A stretch of DNA of 64,000 nucleotides from Archangium gephyra (GTDB taxonomy: Bacteria; Myxococcota; Myxococcia; Myxococcales; Myxococcaceae). The notes under the pieces were generated by a model. The model worked only from the letters and a program-made list of their open reading frames with translations, had not been told where the DNA came from and searched no databases. Of the stretch, positions 1 to 7,700 are shown piece after piece. The stretch spans positions 918,501 through 982,500 of the forward strand of contig NZ_CP011509.1 of NCBI RefSeq assembly GCF_001027285.1, given 5' to 3'. The position numbers were made by a program, and so were the translations under genes. The stretch's first letter is position 1; the number at the start of each line of letters is the position of its first letter.

Positions 1-256
1 CGGGCGGCTGCTGCACCGCGCTCATCAGGAGGAAGGCGGCCACACCCGCCGCCGCGCCCATCGCCGGCCACAGCCACGGCGCTCGCCGCCGGAAGAGCCA
101 GCGCACACGGTCCCACCCCGGAGCGGGCTCGGGAGGACCCGCCGCCACCAGCCGGCGGTGGAGCGAGGCCTGGAAGCCGAGCTCGGCGGGATCCTCCCGC
201 AGCGCGCCCAGCCGCTCCCGCAGCGCGCGATCCTCGATGTCTTCGGGCTCAGTCAT
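1..256 (-). CDS. Putative anti-sigma factor or sigma-linked membrane protein, N-terminal part
   Basis: Only the first 85 residues lie in the window; the C-terminal part runs off the left edge. The ATG overlaps the stop of the upstream sigma factor gene as ATGA, so the two are translationally coupled. The N-terminal 55 residues are charged and soluble, and one membrane segment spans about residues 59-80, preceded by three arginines. That topology (cytoplasmic N-terminus, one membrane pass, outside C-terminus) together with the ECF sigma neighbour suggests an anti-sigma or sigma-regulating protein. I see no HxxxCxxC zinc anti-sigma motif in the visible part, so the role rests on context. Confidence 0.6.
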   Translation of the reverse strand, partial: MTEPEDIEDRALRERLGALREDPAELGFQASLHRRLVAAGPPEPAPGWDRVRWLFRRRAPWLWPAMGAAAGVAAFLLMSAVQQPP

Positions 257-894
257 TTCCCACTCCTACGTCCTTGGGACGAAACGCCGCCGTCGGATGT
301 TCCCGCTCCACCTGTACTCTCCGAGGCATCTGGCGCCTGCCCGCCCGCCAGGAGGGTGCGTAGCAAGGCCCGGCCCCGGGAGAGACGCGATTTGATGGTC
401 CCCATGGGCACTGCCTCGATGGCGGCGACCTCCTCATAGGAGTGTCCTTCCACATCGAAGAGTACCACCGCCGTGCGGAACTCCGGGGGAAGCGCCCGCA
501 GGGCCCGCCACAACCGTTGACGTTCCTCCTCTTGGACGAGCCCCTCGTCGGCGGGAGCGGCGCCCGAGGGGGCCTGGACGTGGTCCGCCTCGAGGGGCTC
601 CTCCAGGGAGCGCTCGCGGCCCGCGCGGCTGCGCGTGGCGTCGAAGAAGGCGTTGCGCACCACGGAGTAGAGCCATGTCTTGAAGGCGGACTGGAAGCGG
701 TACGAGCGCAGGCTCTTGTACACCTTCACCAGGGCCTCCTGCGCCAGGTCATCCACGTCCGCGTCCGAGGACGCGAAGGCCCGCGCGAAGCGGCGCACCT
801 GGGGCAGGTGGGACGAGACGAGGAGCTCGAAGGCGCGGACGTTGCCGTCCTGGGCCTCGGCGATCAATGCGCGCAGCTCATCGTTTTCACTCAC
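253..894 (-). CDS. ECF-type RNA polymerase sigma factor
   Basis: A 213-residue sigma-70 family protein starting at GTG. Region 2 (about residues 16-86) has the usual DVDDLAQEALVKVYKSL stretch and the FKTWLYSVVRNAF helix that contact the -10 element. Region 4 (about 128-182) has LPPEFRTAVVLFDVEGHSYEE and the GTIKSRLSRGRALLR recognition helix. Regions 1 and 3 are absent, as expected for an ECF factor. It is coupled to a membrane protein that may be its anti-sigma factor and is divergent from a lipoprotein gene with an ECF-like promoter, a candidate target. A Ser/Gly-rich tail of about 30 residues follows region 4. Confidence 0.93.
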   Translation of the reverse strand: MSENDELRALIAEAQDGNVRAFELLVSSHLPQVRRFARAFASSDADVDDLAQEALVKVYKSLRSYRFQSAFKTWLYSVVRNAFFDATRSRAGRERSLEEPLEADHVQAPSGAAPADEGLVQEEERQRLWRALRALPPEFRTAVVLFDVEGHSYEEVAAIEAVPMGTIKSRLSRGRALLRTLLAGGQAPDASESTGGAGTSDGGVSSQGRRSGK

Positions 895-952
895 GGCGCC
901 CAGTGTAGCTGCCCGCGTGGGCCGTTCCGCAAGCCGCCGGGAAATGAGGCCG

Positions 953-979
953 GGAACACGAAAAATACCCTTTTCGTCC
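953..979 (+). promoter_or_regulatory. Candidate ECF-sigma promoter for the lipoprotein gene
   Basis: GGAAC at 953-957 and CGTCC at 975-979 are separated by 17 bases, matching the general ECF pattern GGAAC-N16/17-CGTC. The spacer is A/T-rich, unlike the surrounding DNA. The element points toward the lipoprotein gene that starts at 1020, about 40 bases downstream. I infer that the adjacent ECF factor uses it. No equally good site is seen in the opposite direction for the sigma gene itself. Confidence 0.55.
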
Positions 980-1019
980 TACGGGTGCGGTTGCGGTGGT
1001 GAAACACAAGGGAGCACGA

Positions 1020-2033
1020 ATGAATCACAAGATGAGGGGCGGTCTGTGGCTCGCGGGTGCACTCGTCGCGGGCGCGATGGCGAGTGGTTGCGGCGCGTCG
1101 GCGACGACGGAGGACGCCACGACGATGGTGTCCCAGGCCGTGGAAGCTTCCGCGGACTCGACCGATGCGGTGGAAGTCTCGAGTCTGATGCGCGGGCTGC
1201 ACGCGGTCCGCTCGGACGCGGTGGAGGGCTTCCACTGTGACGCGAGCCCGGACATCACGAACGTGGAGGTCTGTGGCAAGAGCCTGCCGGCCACGGTCCA
1301 CCTCGAGTGGACGGAGTGCGCGGCGCCCATGCGGCCCGGCGGTGGCGGACACGGTGGTGGGCGCGGTGACGGCAGCCGTCCTCCGCCTCCGGGGGAAGGC
1401 ACTGGAATCGGGGCGCTCTCTGCCCGGGGAGCTCCCCCCGCGGAGGGCACCCGGCCCGAGGGGCGTGGCCGGCCGCACGGCGGTCCCTCCAGCGGCACGG
1501 TGGACATCACGTACACGTACTCGGCGCCGCCGAACTGTGATGGTGCCATCACGCAGAACCAGTCGGTGACGTTCTCCATCTCGCGCACGGATGGCGAGGG
1601 GGCTGTCTCGAAGGTGGAGGGCACCAGCGCCTCGAGCGCGGAGCTCATCGGCGACGAGCCGCCGCGGAAGAAGAGCACGGAGTCGGACGTGACGCGCACG
1701 CTCACCGACGCCACGGGCGCGGTGGTGCGCTCGGTGCACCTCAAGGGCGCCACGAACGTCGAGTTCTCCAGTGACACGCCCCCGGTCCGCACGCTCAACG
1801 GCTTCTACACGGAGGAGTTCCTCGACGGGACGACGGGCGCGGTGACGCTCGACAGCATCGTGCGGCCTCCGCGGAACGTGTGCCCGTGGCCGACCTCCGG
1901 CACCTTGTCGCGGACCAGCAGTGACGGGCAGACGCACGTGCTCGTCTTCGGGCCGGACTGCGGAACCGCGACGCTCGATGGCACCGCCGTGGAGATGCCC
2001 GCGCGTGGTGCGGGCAGGAAGGGGCGTCACTGA
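1020..2033 (+). CDS. Hypothetical lipoprotein next to the ECF sigma gene
   Basis: A 337-residue secreted lipoprotein. ATG 1020 is preceded by GGAG at 1011-1014; an in-frame GTG at 996 would place extra charged residues before the signal peptide and is rejected. The signal peptide ends in a lipobox ASGC near residue 25. A Gly/Pro/Arg-rich low-complexity stretch (about residues 107-155) separates an N-terminal part with several cysteines from a C-terminal beta-rich part. I do not recognise the family. The ECF-like promoter upstream suggests it is an envelope-stress or signalling output of the divergent sigma factor. Confidence 0.75.
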   Translation: MNHKMRGGLWLAGALVAGAMASGCGASATTEDATTMVSQAVEASADSTDAVEVSSLMRGLHAVRSDAVEGFHCDASPDITNVEVCGKSLPATVHLEWTECAAPMRPGGGGHGGGRGDGSRPPPPGEGTGIGALSARGAPPAEGTRPEGRGRPHGGPSSGTVDITYTYSAPPNCDGAITQNQSVTFSISRTDGEGAVSKVEGTSASSAELIGDEPPRKKSTESDVTRTLTDATGAVVRSVHLKGATNVEFSSDTPPVRTLNGFYTEEFLDGTTGAVTLDSIVRPPRNVCPWPTSGTLSRTSSDGQTHVLVFGPDCGTATLDGTAVEMPARGAGRKGRH

Positions 2034-2050
2034 GACGCTCCTGAGGTAGC

Positions 2051-2094
2051 GCGGCCCGGGGGGCACTCCACCCCCCTCCAATCCCCCGGGCCGC
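2051..2094. terminator. Bidirectional hairpin between convergent genes
   Basis: A perfect 12-bp stem, GCGGCCCGGGGG (2051-2062) pairing with CCCCCGGGCCGC (2083-2094), encloses a 20-base loop. It lies between the ends of the lipoprotein gene and the convergent TetR gene. There is no T-run, as is common in very GC-rich genomes, so termination is inferred from position and stem strength. Confidence 0.6.
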
Positions 2095-2123
2095 GGCCTC
2101 GATTCAGGGGACACCCTTCGGGC

Positions 2124-2777
2124 TCAGCGGGAGCGCGGGGGCGGGCTCCGGCGCGGCGTGGCCGGAACATCCTCTCCCGTCACCGCGCGCGCCATCCGCT
2201 CCGCGTCCGCGGTGGTGACGCCGAGCGAGGCGAAGACGCCGCTGACGAAGAGGCTGGCCATGCCTTGGGCCAGGGCGCGGCCGCGCAGTTGCTGTATCAG
2301 CGGATGAGCAGCGGGGAGGGCGGCGCCCGAGCGCACCAGAGCCGCCAGCTCCGGCCAGAACGTCTCCAGGGAGCCCTTGAGGGACTCGGGGGCCTCGACC
2401 TCATGCTCCGTCGACGTGTAGTCGATGTACGTGGGATCCGTCGCGATGCGGTAGAGGGCCGGGTTCTCCGCCGCCCAGCGGATGTAGGCCACCCCCGAGA
2501 GGCGGAAGGCCTCGAGCGGATCGGTGCTCCCCCGCGTCGCCGCGACGAGCGCCTCGCCGAGCTGGCGGTTTCCTTCCGTGGCGAGCGCGCGCAACAGCGC
2601 CTGGCGATCCGCGAAGTGCTTGTAGGGCGCGGCGGAGGACACGCCGACGCGGCGGCCGACCTCGGCCACGGTGAGCGCGTCCACGCCTTCCTCGCGGAGG
2701 AGCTCGAGGCTCGCCTCCAGCAGGGCGCGCTTGAGGTCCCCATGGTGGTAGGGGCGCGTGGGCGTCTTTCGAGGCAT
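2124..2777 (-). CDS. TetR/AcrR family transcriptional regulator
   Basis: A 217-residue repressor. The N-terminal helix-turn-helix (about residues 13-60) reads as a TetR domain: YHHGDLKRALLEASLELL, then VAEVGRRVGVSSAAPYKHF. The remainder is the helical ligand-binding and dimerisation domain, with a basic Pro/Arg-rich tail. I chose the ATG at 2777, since longer readings add Arg-rich sequence unlike the family. It is divergent from a carotenoid oxygenase across about 100 bases containing a strong inverted repeat. Simple autorepression and control of the oxygenase is the likely arrangement. The ligand cannot be told from sequence, but an apocarotenoid or other hydrophobic molecule fits the context. 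Confidence 0.9.
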   Translation of the reverse strand: MPRKTPTRPYHHGDLKRALLEASLELLREEGVDALTVAEVGRRVGVSSAAPYKHFADRQALLRALATEGNRQLGEALVAATRGSTDPLEAFRLSGVAYIRWAAENPALYRIATDPTYIDYTSTEHEVEAPESLKGSLETFWPELAALVRSGAALPAAHPLIQQLRGRALAQGMASLFVSGVFASLGVTTADAERMARAVTGEDVPATPRRSPPPRSR

Positions 2778-2815
2778 GGGTGGCACCGGATTGGACCGGA
2801 AACGAAGTCCGTTGC

Positions 2816-2840
2816 AAAGTAAGTAAGACTCACTTACTTT
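2816..2840. promoter_or_regulatory. TetR-type operator
   Basis: A perfect inverted repeat, AAAGTAAGT (2816-2824) and ACTTACTTT (2832-2840), is separated by 7 bases. It lies between the divergent starts of the TetR gene (2777) and the carotenoid oxygenase (2880). The A/T-rich arms contrast with the GC-rich surroundings. The size and position are typical of a TetR-dimer site overlapping both promoters. Confidence 0.8.
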
Positions 2841-2879
2841 CAATCCCGTCGCGAGTCCACACCCTCGGAGGCGCAGTCG

Positions 2880-4256
2880 ATGAGCAGCCAGAACGCCGTG
2901 AGTCCCCTGTTGCGGTCCCTCGCGCGGCCCCATGGCTTCGAGCCGCTGCGGGTCGAGGGACGGCTTCCCGAGCCGCTCCGGGGCACGCTGTTCCGTGCGG
3001 GACCGGGCCTCTTCGAGCGCTTCGGCGCGAGCCTCTCGCACGCCTTCGAGGCGGATGGAGCGGTCACGGCGGTGCGCTTCGATGGCCGTGGCGCGCAGGG
3101 CGCCTGCCGCATCGTCGAGAGCGCCGGCTACCACGCGGAGGAGAAGGCGGGACGGTTCCTCTTCAACTCGGCCGCCTCGTGGCTGGATCGCATGCGCGCC
3201 GCGCGCAGCGGCACGGCGAAGACGACGGGGAACACCTCGACCTTCTTGTGGCAGGACCGGCTCTTCGCGCTGATGGAGGGCGGACTGTTGCAGGAGATGA
3301 ACCCGGACACGCTGGACACGCTCGAGGCCACGGACCTGGGCGTGGTGTCAGGGGCCTTCTCCGCGCACCCACACCGCGTCGCCTCGCTGCGGACGACCTT
3401 CAACTTCGGCGTGCGCTACGGCCCGAAGATGCTCATCGACCTCTACGCGCTGCCGGACAACGGAGCCCCCTCGAAGCTCGGCACGGTGGAAGCACCCTGG
3501 CAGGGCATGCTGCACGACTTCATTGCCACCGAGCGGCACCTCATCCTCTTCCTGGGGCCGGTGAAGCTCAATCTGCTGCGCGCGATGATGGGCCTCGCCG
3601 ACTTCACGAAGCTCTTCCAGTGGAAGCCGGAGCTCGGAGCGCGGCTCATCGTCGTCCCACTGAATGACCTCCAGGCGCCCCGAACCTTCGAGCTCGATGC
3701 CTTCTGGACGTGGCACTTCGCGAATGCCTTCGAGGACGAGGGCGGCCCGTGCGTCGACCTCTGCCGCTACCCGGAGTTCACGCTCGACGACATTGGCGAG
3801 CTGGAGGAGAAGGGGCCGCCTCCGCTGCTGACGCGGCTGCACCTGGACCTGAAGACGGGGAAGGCGCGGGAGACGAGGCTCTTCGACGTGCCCTGCGAGT
3901 TCCCGCAGCTGCACCCGCGGGTGCACGGGGGGCGTTACGGCACCCTCTTCGCGCAGACCGAGCGCCGGGGCGCGGACCGGAAGTACGCGGGGATTACGCG
4001 CATCGCGCTCGACGGTGGGAAGGGCGCGGAGTGGGCCGTGCCTGCCGGACATGTGCCGAGCGAGCCCGTACTCGTGCCGCGCGGCGAGGCGGAGGATGAC
4101 GCCTACGTGCTGGACCTCGTCTATGACGGGACGAGCGACCACTCCTACGTGGCCGTCCTGGATGGGAAGCACCTGGAGGACGGTCCCCTGGCGACCGTGC
4201 ACTTCGACCATCCCATCCCCGTCACGTTCCACGGAGGCTTCGCCGCCGCGAGCTGA
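2880..4256 (+). CDS. Carotenoid oxygenase (RPE65/CCD family)
   Basis: A 458-residue enzyme of the carotenoid cleavage dioxygenase family, which uses a non-haem Fe(II) held by four histidines to split conjugated double bonds of carotenoids or similar compounds. The four expected ligands are visible in the usual contexts: H163 (SAHPHR), H212 (MLHDF), H279 (WHFANAF) and H451 in FHGGF near the C-terminus. RVEGRLPEPLRGTLFRAGPG near the N-terminus is the family's opening motif. No signal peptide is present, so it is probably cytoplasmic or membrane-associated. The divergent TetR gene and shared operator suggest induction by a small molecule. Substrate and cleavage position cannot be assigned. Confidence 0.93.
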   Translation: MSSQNAVSPLLRSLARPHGFEPLRVEGRLPEPLRGTLFRAGPGLFERFGASLSHAFEADGAVTAVRFDGRGAQGACRIVESAGYHAEEKAGRFLFNSAASWLDRMRAARSGTAKTTGNTSTFLWQDRLFALMEGGLLQEMNPDTLDTLEATDLGVVSGAFSAHPHRVASLRTTFNFGVRYGPKMLIDLYALPDNGAPSKLGTVEAPWQGMLHDFIATERHLILFLGPVKLNLLRAMMGLADFTKLFQWKPELGARLIVVPLNDLQAPRTFELDAFWTWHFANAFEDEGGPCVDLCRYPEFTLDDIGELEEKGPPPLLTRLHLDLKTGKARETRLFDVPCEFPQLHPRVHGGRYGTLFAQTERRGADRKYAGITRIALDGGKGAEWAVPAGHVPSEPVLVPRGEAEDDAYVLDLVYDGTSDHSYVAVLDGKHLEDGPLATVHFDHPIPVTFHGGFAAAS

Positions 4257-4268
4257 GGGTCCGGGGCC

Positions 4269-4640
4269 TCAGCGCACCTTGCGCCAGCCTGCCCGCTCCA
4301 GCCGGCTGGCCATGCCATCGACGACGTAGCCCAGGTACGCTCCGTTGGAGCGGACCAGGTCCAGGGTGTCGATGTCGAAGCCCCAGGTGCCGTTGTGGAC
4401 GATGATCCGCTGGCAGTCGACCTTGAACCGGCCCTGCTCCATCTCCCACACGACCCGCTCGACCTGAAGGGTCCACTCGCCTCTGGGGACGCCGCTCTCT
4501 TTTCCTTGGAGGACGAGTCCTGGGAAGGGAGCGAAGGGAAGCGTGAGCTCGCCCTCCATCACCACGCCCTCCTGGTTGAGCTCCGCGGGAGGTTGGATGG
4601 AGACCCGCCCCATGACACGGAATATCGGCTGAGTGGACAT
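4269..4640 (-). CDS. Hypothetical protein
   Basis: A 123-residue protein starting at ATG 4640, with GAGGGGAG just upstream. Longer in-frame readings overlap the start of the divergent kinase gene and look non-coding. No signal peptide, membrane segment or recognisable motif is present. The composition is mixed alpha/beta with a Trp-rich centre (GEWTLQVERVVWEMEQGRFK) and a nucleotide-binding-neutral sequence. Its stop lies 12 bases from the convergent carotenoid oxygenase gene. Function unknown. Confidence 0.6.
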   Translation of the reverse strand: MSTQPIFRVMGRVSIQPPAELNQEGVVMEGELTLPFAPFPGLVLQGKESGVPRGEWTLQVERVVWEMEQGRFKVDCQRIIVHNGTWGFDIDTLDLVRSNGAYLGYVVDGMASRLERAGWRKVR

Positions 4641-4731
4641 GCGCTCCCCTCTACTGCGATTTCGCACGGGAGCAAGTGGGAGGCTCAAGCGGGCGGGGGG
4701 CCCGGCGAGGTGCTCGCGCCCGAGAGGTGGC

Positions 4732-7700
4732 ATGATTCTCCTTGCCTCCTTCCGGGCCCCTCCCATGCGACACCCTCCCGGCGGTTCCTTCCCCAGTCCA
4801 CCGCCAGACTCGTGGCCCCCCTCCCGCCTGTATGGACGGGAGACGCCCATCGCCCAATTGCTGCGGGGCTTCGAGCGGGTCGTCCAGGAAGGCCGGTCGG
4901 AGCTCATCCTGGTGTGTGGCTACTCCGGCATCGGCAAGTCCTCGGTGGTGCACGCGCTGCGAGAGCCCGTGGCCCGGAAGCAGGGATTCTTCCTGAGCGG
5001 GAAGGCCGATCAGTTCCAGCAGCACATCCCCTACGCCACCCTGGCCCAGGCCCTCCGCGCCTTGACGGAGCGGCTCCTGGCGGGCCCGGAGGAACAGCTC
5101 GCCCGGTGGCGCCAGCGGCTGCGCGAGGCCCTGGGCGGGCAGGGACAGCTCCTCGTGGACGTGGTGCCCCTGCTCGAGCAGGTGCTGGGCCGGCAGCCCG
5201 CCCTCCCGGAGCTGCCCGCCGGTGAGGCTCAGCATCGCTTCCACCGGTTGGTCCAGCGGTTCCTCGGCGTGTTCGCCACGTCCTCGCACCCGCTCGTCCT
5301 GTTCCTGGATGACCTGCAGTGGATAGACCTGGCCAGCCTCCAGCTCCTCCAATACCTGCTCACCCGCCCGGAGACGCCGCCGCTGCTGCTGCTGGGCGCC
5401 TACCGCGACAACGAGGTGAGTCCCTCCCATGCGCTGGCGCTGGCCCTGAGGGAGCTGCGCGAGGAGGGCGTCCGGATGTCGCAGCTGCGGCTCGAGCCGC
5501 TGAGCCGCGAGCACGTCCAGCAACTCGTCGCGGAGTCGCTCCCGGGAGCGGCGGAGAGCACGGCCGGGCCCCTGGCCGCCCTGGTGCATGAGAAGACCGG
5601 TGGCAACCCCTTCTTCGTCACCCGCTTCTTGCTGACGTTGCACCAGGACGGCCTGCTGTCCCGGACACCCGAGGGAGAGTGGCGGTGGGATGCCGCGGGC
5701 GTGCGGGCCCGGGGCTACTCCGACAACGTCGCCGACTTCATGGTGAGCCGGTTGCGCCAGCTTCCCGTCCGGACGCAGCAGTTGCTGCAGCTCGCCGCGT
5801 GCGTGGGCAATGTCTTCCCGCGCCAGCTCCTGGTCATCGTCTCCGGCGCGGAGCCGGGCGAGGTGGAGGCGGGCCTGGAGGAGGCGCAGCGCGAGGGCAT
5901 GCTGGTGGCCCAGGGACCGGAGCAGTACCGGTTCCTCCACGACCGCATCCAGCAGGCGGCCCATGCGCTCATCCCCGTGCGGGAGCGGGAGGCCGTGCAC
6001 CTGCGCATCGGCCGCCTGTTGCTGGCGCGGCTGTCCCCGGGGGAGCTCCACGAGAAGATCTTCGACGTGGTGGGCCAGCTCAACGCGGGAGGGGCGCTGA
6101 TCTCCGACGCGGGGGAGCGTCATCGCCTCGCCCGGCTGAACGCCGAGGCCGGTGGGAAGGCCCGGGCCGCGACCGCGTTCCGCTCGGCGGTGGACCACTT
6201 CGTGTTGGCCTTCTCCCTCATCCCCGGGGAGCCCTGGGAGACGGACCCCGAGCTGGCGTTCAAGCTCCAGCTGGACCGGGCCCACGGTGAGTTCATGAGC
6301 GGCAACGCCGCCGAGGCCCGCCACCTGGTGGAGGCGCTCCGGCCGCGGGTCCGCACCCGTGTGCAGCTGGCCTCCGTCTACCGCCTGCAGAACGACATCC
6401 TCCTCGCCGCCAACGACATCCAGGGCGCCATCACCTGCCTCCTGGAGTGCCTGGCCCAGATGGGCATGCCCATGCCGTCCCACCCCTCCCGCGAGGAGGT
6501 GGAGGCCGCCAACGCGGAGGTGTGGGCCCTGATGGGGGAGCGCTCCATCGAGCGCCTCGTCGAGCTGCCCCTCATGACCGACCCGGACACCCAGGCGGTC
6601 ATGGACGTGCTCGCCGCGCTGTTCACGCCGGCCATCTACAGCGATCCGAACCTGCTCGCGCTCCACCTGTGCCGGATGGTCTCCCTGAGCCTCCAGCACG
6701 GCAACACCGAGGCGTCCGTCCACGGCTACGGCTGGTACGGCCTGGTGCTGGGAGCCCTCTTCGAGCGGTACCAGGAAGGCCATGCCTTCGGACTGCTCGC
6801 GTGCGCGCTCGTCGAGCGCCACGGCTTCTCCGCCGCGCGGGGGCGGGCGCTCTACGCCCTGGAGATGACGAGCTGCTGGGTCCGGCCCCTGTCCCTCTCG
6901 CTGCGGCATGTGCGCGACGCCTTCCTCCACGCGCTGCAGGGTGGGGATTTCCAGATCGCCTGCTATTGCAGCAACCACATCGTCACGGACCGCCTCACCC
7001 TGGGGCACCCCCTGGAGGAGGTCTACCAGGAGTCCGTCGCGCGCCTCGCCTTCGCACGCCGCGCCGACTTCCCGGCCGTGGAGGACGTCATCCACCACGT
7101 CCAGTGTTACGTGCAGCAGATGCGCGGGCTGTCGCGCTCGTTCGAGACGCTGAGCAGCGACACCTTCGACGAGGACGCCTTCGAGGCGGGCATGGCCTCC
7201 GAGCACATGGGCGCCTGCTGGTATTGGATCATCAAGCTGCAGTCGCGCTTCATGAGCGGCGATTTCCCCCGCGCGCTGGAGGCGGGCAACCGGGCCGCCG
7301 GGCTCACCTGGACGTCGCTCGGCCACATCCAGCTGCTGAGCTTCCACCTCTACCGGGCGCTGGCCCTGGCGGCGTGCTACCCGGCGGCGGCGCCCGAGGA
7401 GCAGCGGCGGTACCTCGAGGACCTGCGGCGGCACCACCGGCAACTGGCGGAGTGGGGGAGCCATTGCCCCGAGAACTTCCGTGCCCCCGAGCGGATGGTG
7501 TTCGCGGAGCTGTCCCGGCTCGACGGCCACCTGGAGGAGGCACTCAAGGCCTACGAGGAGGCCATCCACTCCGCCCGCGCGCACGGCTTCCTCCAGAACG
7601 AGGGCCTCGCCAGTGAGCTCGCGGCGCGGTTCTGGCGCGAGCGGCAGGCCGTCACCGTCTCCGACACCTATGCCCGGCAGGCCCGCGAGGCCTATTCGAA

